64,000 nucleotides of DNA from Psychrobacter sp. DAB_AL43B (GCF_900168255.1 NZ_LT799838.1:1488001-1552000); one strand, 5' to 3'. Positions 17,543 through 27,212 are shown, numbered from the stretch's first letter. The notes: generated from the sequence alone by a model not told the origin. Numbers and translations: made by a program.

Positions 17543-18988
17543 ATGAATAACCCCAATAATAGCAATCGTGTGGTCATCAATCTTGACGGTGGTCTTGATG
17601 ACTTAGATGACGATGATATTACCTTACCCAGTCTGCCGGTGCAATCTGTGCCCATCATCGATGAGCCTGAAGATATTGCTCCAACTAAGGCTGATATTGA
17701 TGAAAGCACCGCAGATAAGCAAATAACGCCTGCCATAAATCAAAAAGTCTCAAGCACCGATACGGCAGAAAGCATTGCTTTAGGCGCACCCATTATCATG
17801 ACAGAAAAGCACAGTGCCGCTGAGAGTACCTCAGAAAGCTTTTCAAATACCAATAAAACAGAATCGACGCCGCAGGCGGTTTCTGCGCCAAAAATCCCCA
17901 CCATGCCCTTACAAGACCAGTTAGGGGATCGTCCAAGCGTTACTGCTGCTAATACCAACACAAACGTAGGCAACGAGCCATCTAATATTCAGCAAACAAC
18001 GGCAGTAGAATCGCAAGAAACTAAAGAGTCGCAAGAGGATCAGGAAAACACAAAAAAAGGCAGCTGGTTTAATCGGATGAAAACGGGTCTGAGTAAGTCA
18101 CGTAAAAACTTAGCTGAAGGTATGGTGAGCATCCTTATTGGTGGCAAAGAAATTGATGATGAGCTGTTAGAGGAAGTCGAAGACCAGTTACTGGTTGCTG
18201 ATATCGGTGTCAATGCCACCAACCGCATTATCAAGAGCTTAACTGAACAAACAGCCCGTGGTGATTTAATCTATGCGCATTCACTGTATAAAGCATTACA
18301 AACTGAGCTGGTTGATATCTTAACGCCAAAGGTTGCGCCGCTCGTCATTGATACCAGCAAAAAACCTTTTGTTATCTTGGTCGTCGGTGTTAATGGCGTG
18401 GGTAAGACCACGACTATCGGTAAACTTGCTAAACGTCTACAAGGTGAGGGTAAATCAGTGATGCTGGCTGCTGGTGATACTTTCCGCGCCGCTGCCACTG
18501 AACAGCTGCAAATATGGGGTGATCGCAATAACATTCCAGTCGTGGCGCAAGGTCATGGCTCTGATAGTGCCTCCGTAATCTTTGATGCCATGCAATCTGC
18601 TAAAGCAAAAAATATCGATGTATTGATTGCCGATACGGCTGGGCGTTTGCAAAATAAAACTCATCTAATGGCAGAGCTTGAAAAGGTAGTGCGGGTGATG
18701 CGTAAAGCCGATCCAAGTGCACCGCATGAAGGGATGATTGTACTTGATGCTGGCACAGGTCAAAATGCGATTAACCAAGTTGAGTTATTCAATAAAGTGG
18801 TGCCATTAACCGGTATTACGATTACCAAACTAGATGGTACTGCTAAAGGCGGTGTGGTCTTTAATATTGCTGAAACGACAGACGTGCCTATCCGTTATAT
18901 TGGCGTTGGTGAGTCGATTGATGACTTACGTGCCTTTAGTCCAAAACAATTTGTCGCCGCACTTTTCGAGACTGATGATAAAGAATAG
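17543..18988 (+). CDS. ftsY: Signal recognition particle receptor FtsY
   Basis: FtsY docks SRP-ribosome complexes at the inner membrane through paired GTPase domains. Residues 1-170 form the acidic, poorly conserved A region (DDLDDDD and many Glu/Ser/Thr), and the NG domain follows. GTPase motifs include GVNGVGKTT at 282-290, DTFRAAATEQL, DTAGRLQ and TKLDGTAKGG. At 481 residues the A region is of ordinary length for the family. The expected ftsE/ftsX genes do not follow; an alkyltransferase gene does. Confidence 0.97.
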   Translation: MNNPNNSNRVVINLDGGLDDLDDDDITLPSLPVQSVPIIDEPEDIAPTKADIDESTADKQITPAINQKVSSTDTAESIALGAPIIMTEKHSAAESTSESFSNTNKTESTPQAVSAPKIPTMPLQDQLGDRPSVTAANTNTNVGNEPSNIQQTTAVESQETKESQEDQENTKKGSWFNRMKTGLSKSRKNLAEGMVSILIGGKEIDDELLEEVEDQLLVADIGVNATNRIIKSLTEQTARGDLIYAHSLYKALQTELVDILTPKVAPLVIDTSKKPFVILVVGVNGVGKTTTIGKLAKRLQGEGKSVMLAAGDTFRAAATEQLQIWGDRNNIPVVAQGHGSDSASVIFDAMQSAKAKNIDVLIADTAGRLQNKTHLMAELEKVVRVMRKADPSAPHEGMIVLDAGTGQNAINQVELFNKVVPLTGITITKLDGTAKGGVVFNIAETTDVPIRYIGVGESIDDLRAFSPKQFVAALFETDDKE

Positions 18989-19053
18989 CGCTCAACAGTT
19001 CGTTTTAGCCAATAAACGAGTTTTGAAAATATAACGATTTGAGAGGAAAAGTC

Positions 19054-19626
19054 ATGATAGTCACCACAGCAGCTTTTGGATCGCACCAGCTAACATTAAT
19101 TGCTAGTGTCAATGAGCATAGCAGTCCTAAGCTGGTTGAAGTCAATTGGCTGCTGGCAGGTAACTCTTGGCACAGCTCAAAATCTATTCCCAAACTTAAA
19201 AAACACTATGGCCTTGTCGATCAGAGCTTCACATTCATAGATAAAGACAGCCTAAGCAAAAGCGAACCAGCTCAAGCTTTACTAATAGATGCTATAGCAC
19301 AATTAGAGGGGTATTTTAAGGGTGAACGTCAGGGGTTCGATTTACCAATAGATGCAAGCTTGGGAACCAAGTTCCAGCAACGAGTTTGGCAGGCACTACA
19401 AGATATTGGTTATGGCGAGACCATCAGTTATGCAACGCTAGCAAAAAATGTAGATAATCCCAAAGGGTTTCGCGCCGTTGCCAATGCCAATGGTAAAAAC
19501 CCCTTTAGCATTATCGTCCCTTGTCATCGAGTAATAGCTAGCGATGGTAAGCTTGGTGGTTATACAGGCGGCTTAGATAAGAAAGAGTATTTATTGGCCT
19601 TGGAAGGGGTGAGATGTAAATCATAA
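19054..19626 (+). CDS. ogt: Methylated-DNA-[protein]-cysteine S-methyltransferase
   Basis: It removes alkyl groups from O6-alkylguanine in DNA in a single-use reaction. The active-site PCHRV follows NPFSIIVP, and the DNA-binding helix region GETISYATLA..GFRAVANANGKNP is intact. I choose ATG 19054 because GAGAGG lies 7 bases upstream; a TTG five codons earlier falls within that site. The product is about 190 residues, without an AraC-type Ada domain, so Ogt/AGT type. It follows ftsY by 65 bases and may be cotranscribed. Confidence 0.93.
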   Translation: MIVTTAAFGSHQLTLIASVNEHSSPKLVEVNWLLAGNSWHSSKSIPKLKKHYGLVDQSFTFIDKDSLSKSEPAQALLIDAIAQLEGYFKGERQGFDLPIDASLGTKFQQRVWQALQDIGYGETISYATLAKNVDNPKGFRAVANANGKNPFSIIVPCHRVIASDGKLGGYTGGLDKKEYLLALEGVRCKS

Positions 19627-19660
19627 TAAAGCCATGTAAAACTGTGCTCTCATGAATTGG

Positions 19661-19693
19661 AAAAGCCAAACGTTTTTAGCGTTTGGCTTTTTT
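19661..19693. terminator. Bidirectional terminator
   Basis: GCCAAACG/CGTTTGGC with a 7-nt loop is flanked by AAAA and TTTTTT. It serves the convergent alkyltransferase and yebC-like genes. Confidence 0.88.
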
Positions 19694-19714
19694 GTGCTTA
19701 GTAATCAATGAAAA

Positions 19715-20464
19715 TTATTGCTCAAGCTGCGCCATAACGTCATCTGAGAAGTTCACATTGCTATAAACCTCTTGTACGTCATCGATATCTTCTAACATAT
19801 CAATCATTTTCATTACTTTTAAGGCGTCATCAATATTGTCAATCTCGGCACTGGTGGCTGGTGCCATGGTGACTTCAGCATTGTCAGATTCTAAGCCTGC
19901 CGTATTTAAGGCATCTTTAACTTGACCGAAATTTTCCCATTCAGTGATGACAAGAAGGCTTTCACCATCATTTTCAATATCAAGCGCGCCAGCATCTAAC
20001 GCCGCCAGCATGACTTCTTCCTCTAAGCTGATATCGTTAAAAGTGATTTCACCGCGCTTAGTAAATAGATATGCCACTGAGCCTGAGGTACCAAGATTGC
20101 CCTCATTTTTGGTAAAAGCATGGCGCACTTCGCTGACCGTTCGGTTGAGGTTGTCAGTCAAGGTTTCGACTAATACTGCAACGCCACCGATACCATAGCC
20201 TTCATAGCTCACCTCATCCATATTGTCATTGTCATCGCCGCCTGTGCCGCGAGCCACTGCCCGATTGATGGTATCTCGAGTCATATTGACTGATAGGGCT
20301 TTTTCAATAACGGCACGCAAGCGTGGATTTTTATCAGGGTCAGGGTCACCTTGCTTGGCAGCAGAAACAATTTCACGAATAATTTTGGTAAATACTTTGC
20401 CTTTTACCGCATCCTGACGGGCTTTACGGTGTTTAATATTTGCCCATTTTGAATGGCCTGCCAT
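19715..20464 (-). CDS. YebC/PmpR-family regulator
   Basis: The 249-residue protein has the signature start [19 protein letters not shown] and the [12 protein letters not shown] and [17 protein letters not shown] segments of the YebC family. Members have been described as DNA-binding regulators and, more recently, as factors that help ribosomes at proline stretches; which applies here cannot be told from sequence. It stands alone on the minus strand. Confidence 0.95.
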   Translation of the reverse strand: MAGHSKWANIKHRKARQDAVKGKVFTKIIREIVSAAKQGDPDPDKNPRLRAVIEKALSVNMTRDTINRAVARGTGGDDNDNMDEVSYEGYGIGGVAVLVETLTDNLNRTVSEVRHAFTKNEGNLGTSGSVAYLFTKRGEITFNDISLEEEVMLAALDAGALDIENDGESLLVITEWENFGQVKDALNTAGLESDNAEVTMAPATSAEIDNIDDALKVMKMIDMLEDIDDVQEVYSNVNFSDDVMAQLEQ

Positions 20465-20806
20465 ATGACATCCTTAAGTGTTACGAGTTATGTATTATAC
20501 GGATAAAAAATTTATTGGTAAAATTTTTTGTACTTGTTGAGATGTTTTTATTTATGATTGCGCTGTTAATCTAAGGTAATCAATCTGTCAGTAAGTTGAC
20601 GATTTGTATGTCGTTAATAGCGCTTTTTTGCTACACTGCTACTTTCTATCTACTGACCAACTATCGATTATCACTGTAGCGGTCAATAGCAATAATACTT
20701 CCAATATTATAAACCACTTTAGCGCATTTTGACCAACCTTGGCTTATTCATGCCATCCTAAATCGTTCGGTTTTATGCCCATTAATCTTGTGACTTTATT
20801 GACCCT
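20465..20806. other. Divergent promoter region, no gene
   Basis: A 342-base AT-rich gap lies between the divergent yebC-like and potassium-channel genes. I see no structured element or repeat in it. Confidence 0.5.
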
Positions 20807-21637
20807 ATGAAGCAACCAAATACCGAAGCCATTACTCATTTACGTAACCGCATTCATATCATTATCGAAGGCACAGATACTCGTTTGGGTAAGCTGTTTG
20901 ATATCATATTGCTGATTGCCATTTTAGCCAGTGTAGCCGTAGTGATGCTCGATAGTGTACTCTACATGCGCTTGCAATACGGCACATTGTTTTTTTATGC
21001 GGAATGGTTTTTTACTATTTTGTTTACGATTGAGTATAGCCTTAGGTTGTTTTCAGCGCCCAATCGATTCCGTTATGCGTTTAGCTTTTTTGGGGTAGTG
21101 GATTTATTGTCGGTACTACCAAGTTACTTAAGCCTACTATTTGGCGGTGTGCAGTATCTATTGGTTATTCGCATACTACGCATCTTACGTGTATTTCGCG
21201 TGCTCAAACTCGAAGTATACATGCAACAAGCAGGTTTTTTGGCTTCTGCGCTTAGAACCAGCCAGCAGAAAATTACGGTTTTTTTCTTATCATTGGTCTT
21301 ATTGGTGACCATTTTTGGCTCGATTATCTACGTCGTAGAAGGGCCGGAGAACGGATTTACCAGTATTCCAGTGTCTATTTATTGGGCAGTTGTGACGGTA
21401 ACCACAACCGGCTATGGCGATATGTCACCTAAGACGCCAATCGGGCAAGCGATTGCATCTATGGTGATGATAGCGGGTTACTCTATTATTGCCGTACCGA
21501 CGGGTATTTTCACTGCTGAGCTGGCTCGTAATATGCGTCCGCAGTTGAACCCTATAGCCTGTCCAAACTGTGGTAAATTCGGTCATGCAGTCGGCGCAGA
21601 TTTTTGTGATCGCTGTGGCCATGCGCTACACGTATAG
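20807..21637 (+). CDS. Voltage-gated-type K+ channel with C-terminal zinc ribbon
   Basis: Six hydrophobic segments form a voltage-sensor/pore layout. S4 is seen as RILRILRVFRVLKL, and the pore has the potassium filter TTGYGD near residues 199-205. After S6 there is a short linker, then CPNCGKFGHAVGADFCDRCG, a CxxC-x12-CxxC zinc-ribbon-like module at about 251-270, and then the end of the protein at 276. By family it conducts K+ across the inner membrane. The terminal zinc ribbon might sense metal or redox state or aid tetramer assembly; that is inference. Confidence 0.9.
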   Translation: MKQPNTEAITHLRNRIHIIIEGTDTRLGKLFDIILLIAILASVAVVMLDSVLYMRLQYGTLFFYAEWFFTILFTIEYSLRLFSAPNRFRYAFSFFGVVDLLSVLPSYLSLLFGGVQYLLVIRILRILRVFRVLKLEVYMQQAGFLASALRTSQQKITVFFLSLVLLVTIFGSIIYVVEGPENGFTSIPVSIYWAVVTVTTTGYGDMSPKTPIGQAIASMVMIAGYSIIAVPTGIFTAELARNMRPQLNPIACPNCGKFGHAVGADFCDRCGHALHV

Positions 21638-21674
21638 CAAGCATTAAAATTTATTCTTCAGAGTCTATAATCAC

Positions 21675-22976
21675 CTAGAATTCTATATATTCTTTAACCA
21701 GCGGCGATAAATCTATTGTCACCCCTAGGTTAACAAGATTCCAATATTGACCCGAAATCGTACGATCTAGCATCATCGTGGTTGCTGAGGGCTGGAACTG
21801 ACCAAAATATTTTAGCGATGTGCGCATTTGTGCGATGGCTTCATGATGGGTTTGACTACTAGCAAAATCAAAAGCACCATCTTGATACGGTTTGATAGAC
21901 ATGGGTTTAAGCCCAATCTCTAGCCACTTCTCATAAAACTCGCCAGGCACGATTTTATCATCATCACGGCGAATATCTAAGGCAATTAAGTCCTGCTCAA
22001 GTGCGGTCACATCACCTTTTAGGGCATGCTTGGCAAACCGGCGGAATAACTTCACTTCACTATCACTATAGCTGCGAATGCCACCGAAATCGTATGCTAC
22101 AACACTACCATCAGCCCGAAAAGCAAAATTACCTGGGTGTGGATCACAGTGCATTCGGTATAAGCCAAACAGCTGTCCGGCGCTAAAATGAAACAGTCGC
22201 GCTGCGATTTTTTGTTTAATATCATTATCCCATGTCGATGCCACTGTCAGCGTTTCGCCCATCTCTTCAGTCAAGGTCAAAATCCGCTTGGAAGAATGAC
22301 TGCTAATGACTTTAGGGATAATTAAGCCTTTATCTTCTGCATGAAAGGCGCCAAATACTCGTAGGTTATGCGCCTCTTTAATATAGTCGAGCTCATCATG
22401 TAAGCTTTGGCGAATCTCGTTAAATAGCTGTTCTTGCAATTGCTTACTCATATTTAGCACACCAGCGATTTTAAGCGCCATGCGTACTTGTTTAAGATCG
22501 CTATCACAGTTTTCATCGACATCAGGGTACTGTACTTTTACCACAACTCTTTGCCCAGATGGCAAAACCGCTCGATGCACTTGTCCGATAGAGGCGGCGG
22601 CAAAGGGTGTTTCTTCAAACTCAGTAAACAACTCGTTAACAGGCGCTTTAAGCTCACGTTCAATTTGTGCACGTATCTGCGCATAAGGCATCGGCGGGGC
22701 GTCTTTTTGTAGCTTTTCTAAAGCGTTTGCGACTTCAGGCGGAAACACGTCTTTATACTGTGAGGCAATTTGCCCTACCTTCATAACCGCGCCTTTCATT
22801 TCACCAAGCGTTTCGGCGATTTGAATACCGACGTCTTGCATCAATTCTGAGCGCGCTTGTAGACGTTTTTCTTCGTCACTTGAGAGATGCCTTAATGAGT
22901 TTTTAGCTGCTTTGCCGGCGATACTTGCTGTCATACCAGCAAGTTTCATAAAGCGTTTTCCGGACGATTTTGCCAT
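21675..22976 (-). CDS. AarF/ABC1/UbiB-family atypical kinase
   Basis: The 433-residue protein carries the family's KxGQ motif (MKVGQIASQYKD), the A-rich nucleotide-loop replacement (AAASIGQVHRA), the lysine strand VVVKVQYP, and the catalytic-loop equivalents HCDPHPGNF and YDFGG. Such proteins support ubiquinone biosynthesis or lipid-linked processes. It is shorter than UbiB of E. coli (~546) and has no C-terminal membrane helices, so it is probably the soluble ADCK-like type and not UbiB itself. It converges on the K+ channel gene. Confidence 0.9.
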   Translation of the reverse strand: MAKSSGKRFMKLAGMTASIAGKAAKNSLRHLSSDEEKRLQARSELMQDVGIQIAETLGEMKGAVMKVGQIASQYKDVFPPEVANALEKLQKDAPPMPYAQIRAQIERELKAPVNELFTEFEETPFAAASIGQVHRAVLPSGQRVVVKVQYPDVDENCDSDLKQVRMALKIAGVLNMSKQLQEQLFNEIRQSLHDELDYIKEAHNLRVFGAFHAEDKGLIIPKVISSHSSKRILTLTEEMGETLTVASTWDNDIKQKIAARLFHFSAGQLFGLYRMHCDPHPGNFAFRADGSVVAYDFGGIRSYSDSEVKLFRRFAKHALKGDVTALEQDLIALDIRRDDDKIVPGEFYEKWLEIGLKPMSIKPYQDGAFDFASSQTHHEAIAQMRTSLKYFGQFQPSATTMMLDRTISGQYWNLVNLGVTIDLSPLVKEYIEF

Positions 22977-23128
22977 TCATATCACCATATAGTGGATTGT
23001 TTGCTCAGCCATAATTCTATTATTTTAATCAGCCAATTGCTGTTTAACTACTGTGCTAAAGGTCACGTTTTTTTGCTTGAGTTATTATATTTTTCATTGT
23101 TAATATCGATACAAGTAACCATAAAATA

Positions 23129-23677
23129 TTAATCATTGAATGTTATGGAATAAGTATTGGTTAGCCAATAATCTAATGCCATCTGATAACCTAAATGCCC
23201 TAGGCCACAAATAACGCCGACGGCCACATCACTGAAATAAGAATGTTGACGAAACGATTCACGGGCATGTACGTTAGATAAGTGAACTTCTATAAATGGT
23301 TTTTGTGTCGCCAAGAGCGCATCGCGTATCGCGACAGAGGTATGAGTAAAGGCGGCAGGGTTGATAATGATCGCGTCGACTTGATTGCTGGTGTCTGCCA
23401 ATAGTCCATGATGCTGAATCTCATCGACAAGTTTGCCTTCATGGTTGGACTGACTGCAAACCAGTTCCACACCATATGCTGCGGCGCGCTTGATTAAGGA
23501 GTTTTCAATATCCGCAAGGGTGGTATGACCGTAAATCTCAGGCTCACGTTTACCCAATAAATTCAGATTAACGCCATTAATTAACAGTAACTTATGCGTT
23601 AACTGATGCGTCAAGGCTATATCGTTTTTTTTATGAGAAGGTTTTGCCGTTTTTATTGATTGAGAAGGGGTGGTCAT
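23129..23677 (-). CDS. aroQ: Type II 3-dehydroquinate dehydratase
   Basis: AroQ dehydrates 3-dehydroquinate to 3-dehydroshikimate in the shikimate pathway. Motifs include [18 protein letters not shown] with the catalytic Tyr, [29 protein letters not shown] and [12 protein letters not shown] choose ATG 23677 (MTTPSQS), with AGAG eight bases upstream; a TTG seven codons earlier is possible. About 35 residues precede the conserved core, longer than usual and polar. Confidence 0.95.
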   Translation of the reverse strand: MTTPSQSIKTAKPSHKKNDIALTHQLTHKLLLINGVNLNLLGKREPEIYGHTTLADIENSLIKRAAAYGVELVCSQSNHEGKLVDEIQHHGLLADTSNQVDAIIINPAAFTHTSVAIRDALLATQKPFIEVHLSNVHARESFRQHSYFSDVAVGVICGLGHLGYQMALDYWLTNTYSITFND

Positions 23678-24216
23678 AATAATCTCTATGGCTATCAAGG
23701 GGCGAATAAATCGTACAGGGTTTTTATAAGGGCTGGATAAATAGAATGGTCGTAGAATAGAAAATTCGACTGTCGCCTAACAAGGGTCTAAAAATAATAC
23801 CCTAAGCTGAGTATTCTAGTCTTTATCCCTTTATGATAACAGCTTGCCAGTTATGTTATAAAAAAACTACATCAAAAGCTAACCTAAGTGGCAAAAATCA
23901 TGTTAAAAGTCTTTGTGTTGCTAAAAACCCGTGTTATGATATTTTTTACGCAATAAATATTACATGTTTGTTGCTCATTCTAGTTTGGTTGATTATTAAC
24001 GCTTTTTTACTAAAGTGGTTTTAGTTTTTTTGCCAAAGGCTAGAAGTAGGAAATTTACTATACGCTAAATAATAAAAGGCATTATAAAACTTTTGTTTTT
24101 CGCTAATAGTAGGTGAAGTAGGACTCTTAAATTTTGATTTCATAATCTTAGTACCCGTTTATATGCAATGTTGCAAAGGAATTTGGGGCTAAGTAAACTT
24201 TTTAGGAAGTAATATT
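23678..24216. other. Long non-coding region and csp leader
   Basis: About 500 AT-rich bases lie between aroQ and the cold-shock gene. A 63-codon frame at 23833 has no ribosome-binding site and odd composition, and I do not call it. Cold-shock mRNAs usually have long structured leaders, so the part up to 24216, which ends with AGGAAG before the ATG, probably includes one. I could not identify a defined structure. Confidence 0.5.
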
Positions 24217-24432
24217 ATGTCAGCTCGTGAGCAAGGTATCGTTAAGTGGTTTAATGACTCAAAAGGCTTTGGTTTCATTCAACGTGATAGCGGAGAAGAT
24301 ATTTTTGTGCATTTCCGCGCGATCCAAGGTGATGGTTATCGCTCTCTAAAAGATGGCGAAAAGGTTGAGTTCAGCGTTGTAGAAGGTGATAAAGGCCTGC
24401 AAGCTGAAGAAGTCAGAAAAGTAGAAGAGTAA
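24217..24432 (+). CDS. Cold-shock protein (CspA family)
   Basis: This 71-residue single cold-shock domain protein has RNP1 as KGFGFI and RNP2 as DIFVHF, so it binds single-stranded RNA/DNA and acts as an RNA chaperone. A good AGGAAG site lies 7 bases before the ATG. A DEAD-box helicase gene follows 278 bases later on the same strand, a pairing that makes sense for RNA unwinding in the cold. Confidence 0.96.
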   Translation: MSAREQGIVKWFNDSKGFGFIQRDSGEDIFVHFRAIQGDGYRSLKDGEKVEFSVVEGDKGLQAEEVRKVEE

Positions 24433-24436
24433 TCGC

Positions 24437-24472
24437 TACAGTCATTATCGCAGTTTAGCTATAATGACTGTA
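24437..24472 (+). other. Perfect 12-bp stem-loop after csp
   Basis: TACAGTCATTAT pairs perfectly with ATAATGACTGTA around a 12-nt loop, four bases after the stop codon. No T-run follows, so it looks like a 3'-UTR stabiliser or processing site and not a terminator. Confidence 0.6.
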
Positions 24473-24497
24473 CAAACTACTGATATACTACTGAGTC

Positions 24498-24574
24498 AAG
24501 CCAGTCTTGTCTTACTTATGTTGAGTGTAATGCAGCATATTTTGTAAGACTATAAATGGGCTTGGCTTTTTTAT
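24498..24574 (+). terminator. Probable terminator after csp
   Basis: AAGCCA/TGGCTT and an inner GTCTTAC/GTAAGAC pair form an interrupted stem, ending in TTTTTT. It would end the csp transcript before the helicase gene. Confidence 0.6.
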
Positions 24575-24710
24575 GCTTATAAGTTTTACAGAGTTTTGCC
24601 TGACGGTTGCTATTGGTTAGTGGTTATCGTTTAGTAGAGGCAGTTAAGCCTTATAATAAGTCATTTATTTATTGATGATATACAAGCGAATTATATAAAA
24701 GGATATTTTT

Positions 24711-25865
24711 TTGAGTAACTTTACGACGTTTACGGATTTGCCACTTTCAGCAGCTACTTTACGCGCGGTAGGCGATTTGGGTTTTACTAAACTGACACCC
24801 ATTCAAGCACAGATACTACCGCATACCCTAGCAAATCAAGATGCTATTGGGCAAGCACAAACGGGTACTGGCAAGACGGCAACGTTTTTACTGACCATAA
24901 TGGAGGCGTTACTTAAGCGTCCTTTTGCAACGGATGAAGAGCGTTATTTAGGTGAGCCACGTGCAGTCGTTATGGCACCAACCCGTGAGCTTGCTCAGCA
25001 AATATTTGATGATTGTATCGCCTTGACCAAATACACCTCCTTACATAGCGTCTGCATTATGGGTGGTACCAATTATGAAACCCAGCAGCATGAGCTGGAG
25101 CGTCAATATGTCGATATTTTGGTTGCAACGCCTGGGCGTCTGATTGATTTAATGAATAAAGGCATGGTATATCTTGATCGTGTCGAAGTGCTGGTATTAG
25201 ATGAAGCAGATCGCATGCTGGATATGGGTTTTATCCCAGATATCAAGCGCTTAGTCGGTCGTATGCCGCCCAATACCGATCGTCAAAGCTTGTTATTTTC
25301 TGCCACCTTTAACCAAGATGTGATGAATTTGGCTTATCGCTGGTTACATGAGCCACAGTTTGTCGAAATTGAGCCTGAGCATAAGACCAGTGAGCTGGTA
25401 GACCAGCATTTTTACTTGTTAACAGAAGATCAAAAACTAGAAGCTTTAGAGCGTATCATCACTGATACCGCAGTAGAGAAGGTGATTGTTTTTGCCAATC
25501 GTAAGGATCAAGTAAAACGTCTGTACCATAAGCTACGCCAAGGGCATAAAATCGTTATGCTATCGGGCGATGTGATTCAACAGAAACGCGAAAAGTATTT
25601 ACAGCGCTTCAAAGACGGTCATGCATCGATTTTGGTAGCGACCGATGTAGCAGGACGCGGTATTCATGTCGATGATGTTAGCCATGTGATTAACTATACG
25701 TTGCCAGATCAGCCAGATGATTATGTACACCGCATTGGTCGTACAGGGCGTGCTGGGCAAACAGGTATTAGCATTAGCTTTGTGAGTGAAGATGATGCTT
25801 TTAATATACCTGCACTAGAGAAGCATTTAGATACTAAGTTTAGTCTTGAGCAGTGGCAGCAGTAG
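24711..25865 (+). CDS. rhlB: DEAD-box RNA helicase, RhlB-like
   Basis: The 384-residue protein has all helicase motifs: Q motif TPIQAQ, AQTGTGKT, PTRELA, TPGR, DEAD, SAT, and HRIGRTGRAG. Alignment by eye over PDIKRLVGRMPP, VEIEPEHKT and LSGDVIQQKR favours RhlB over RhlE or SrmB. The start is a TTG at 24711, supported by AAGGA eight bases upstream and by the standard FTTFTDLPLS beginning. RhlB works with RNase E in the degradosome in relatives; that partnership is inferred. It ends at a bidirectional terminator. Confidence 0.85.
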   Translation: MSNFTTFTDLPLSAATLRAVGDLGFTKLTPIQAQILPHTLANQDAIGQAQTGTGKTATFLLTIMEALLKRPFATDEERYLGEPRAVVMAPTRELAQQIFDDCIALTKYTSLHSVCIMGGTNYETQQHELERQYVDILVATPGRLIDLMNKGMVYLDRVEVLVLDEADRMLDMGFIPDIKRLVGRMPPNTDRQSLLFSATFNQDVMNLAYRWLHEPQFVEIEPEHKTSELVDQHFYLLTEDQKLEALERIITDTAVEKVIVFANRKDQVKRLYHKLRQGHKIVMLSGDVIQQKREKYLQRFKDGHASILVATDVAGRGIHVDDVSHVINYTLPDQPDDYVHRIGRTGRAGQTGISISFVSEDDAFNIPALEKHLDTKFSLEQWQQ

Positions 25866-25886
25866 CAACTCTTTAACTGCTGAGCA

Positions 25887-25923
25887 TTAAAAAAGCCCTC
25901 AACAAATTGTTGAGGGCTTTTCT
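25887..25923. terminator. Bidirectional terminator
   Basis: AAAAGCCCTCAACA pairs with TGTTGAGGGCTTTT around a 3-nt loop. It ends rhlB and the convergent TauE/SafE gene. Confidence 0.9.
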
Positions 25924-25964
25924 GTGTTGATATGTTTTTTTGCTATGATGATAATAACACTTAA

Positions 25965-26819
25965 CTACTGAGTTTCCTCCATAGTCGTTGAGTCATCATT
26001 CATATTATGCATACTGTGGTCCATTTGGCTCATATCATGACGAGTGGAGTCATCTGGGTCAGATATCATCGTGGCAGGACTGCCGTGCTGCATTGCCGCA
26101 TGACTACCAGCACCATTAGTACCACTACTCATATCATGACCACCATGCATATTCATCATTATCATAGGGACAAAAGCGATGGCTAAGCCAGATAATACCA
26201 TAATAGCGCCATTAAGCTGTCTTAAGCGAAAACGTCCAATCTTGTCACGCATCCAGCCGACCGTTTCGTGAGTGGCAACCAGCATCGGTACTGTTCCTAA
26301 GCCAAAGACAAACATCAGCGCCGCGCCACTTAATGGGTTGTGAGCGACTACTGCAATAAGTAGGGCGCCATATACCAATCCACAAGGCAAAAATCCCCAT
26401 AGAAGACCGGCAGACAATGCCCGCGGAAAGGTGTTTAGCGGAAACACTTTTTGGCGTACAGGACTAAGATACTGCCAAAAGCGCATACCAAAACGCTCAA
26501 GTTTACTTAAAAATGGTGCGCCAAGCATGGTCACGCCGACAAATACCAGTACCAAGCCCAATAAAATACGCGGTAGACTGTTACCCTTCATTAAAGGCTC
26601 TAATAAGGTTGTGCCAATAAGTCCTGCGACTAAGCCCAAAAATGCATAGCTGGTTAGACGACCTAAATGATACGTCGCAACCAATGCACGGCGCTTAGCT
26701 GGGCTGACGTCTTTCATAGACAGACCAAATGCGGTCACTAGCCCGCCACACATACCTAAGCAATGTGGTGAACCAAAAAAACCCATTAACAATGCAGCAA
26801 CTAGTAAAGCTGTAGTCAT
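25965..26819 (-). CDS. TauE/SafE-like membrane protein with His/Met-rich tail
   Basis: The 284-residue protein has about six hydrophobic segments and the GSPHCLGMCGG motif near the N-terminus and GFLPCGLVYGAL later, which are typical of the DsbD-like/UreH-type 'sulfite exporter TauE/SafE' proteins found in cbb3 oxidase assembly loci. After the last helix comes a ~65-residue soluble tail rich in His, Met and Asp (MHGGHDMSS, HDMSQMDHSMHNM). This suggests copper binding. It lies 99 bases downstream of ccoS on the same strand, supporting a role in copper supply to cytochrome oxidase; function is inferred. Confidence 0.87.
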   Translation of the reverse strand: MTTALLVAALLMGFFGSPHCLGMCGGLVTAFGLSMKDVSPAKRRALVATYHLGRLTSYAFLGLVAGLIGTTLLEPLMKGNSLPRILLGLVLVFVGVTMLGAPFLSKLERFGMRFWQYLSPVRQKVFPLNTFPRALSAGLLWGFLPCGLVYGALLIAVVAHNPLSGAALMFVFGLGTVPMLVATHETVGWMRDKIGRFRLRQLNGAIMVLSGLAIAFVPMIMMNMHGGHDMSSGTNGAGSHAAMQHGSPATMISDPDDSTRHDMSQMDHSMHNMNDDSTTMEETQ

Positions 26820-26918
26820 GGGAAGATTCTCCTAAAAATGGTAAAGGACGCACCGACTTATCTCTATCGTATCTAGCGAAAAAACAAGCAGGTAACGCAT
26901 TTGTAAAATAGCCCGAGG

Positions 26919-27212
26919 CTATATTTTTGGATTGCTATCTGTATCAGAAGGATGGACTGATTCTATGTCAGCATTATTTATTTTATCATCAACTTTGTCA
27001 GTTGCAGCTGTATGCGTGTCTTGCTGAAGAGGCTCTGTGCGCTCATGAGCTTGTATGGTTTGCCGACGCTCTTGACGATCATCCAAGATAATACGCTGTG
27101 ATGCGTTGTCTAAATCTTCGAATTGGTTAGATTTTACGGCATAGCGCACTGCCCAAATCGCCACCACAAACAGCATGAGACTTAATGGAATTAATAAAAA
27201 TATACTGAGCAT
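26919..27212 (-). CDS. ccoS: cbb3-type cytochrome oxidase assembly protein CcoS
   Basis: CcoS is a small inner-membrane protein needed to mature the cbb3 oxidase. An N-terminal helix (about 2-24) is followed by the family motif WAVRYAVKSNQFEDLDNASQRIILDD. The remaining ~45 residues are a polar extension not usual for CcoS, which is normally 45-70 residues. The structural and other assembly genes (ccoNOP, ccoGHI) are not in the window. Confidence 0.88.
   Translation of the reverse strand: MLSIFLLIPLSLMLFVVAIWAVRYAVKSNQFEDLDNASQRIILDDRQERRQTIQAHERTEPLQQDTHTAATDKVDDKINNADIESVHPSDTDSNPKI

Noticed and set aside
23833..24024. 63-codon frame upstream of csp
   Set aside because: No ribosome-binding site, unusual Lys/Cys-rich composition, and placement in what is likely the csp leader and aroQ upstream region.
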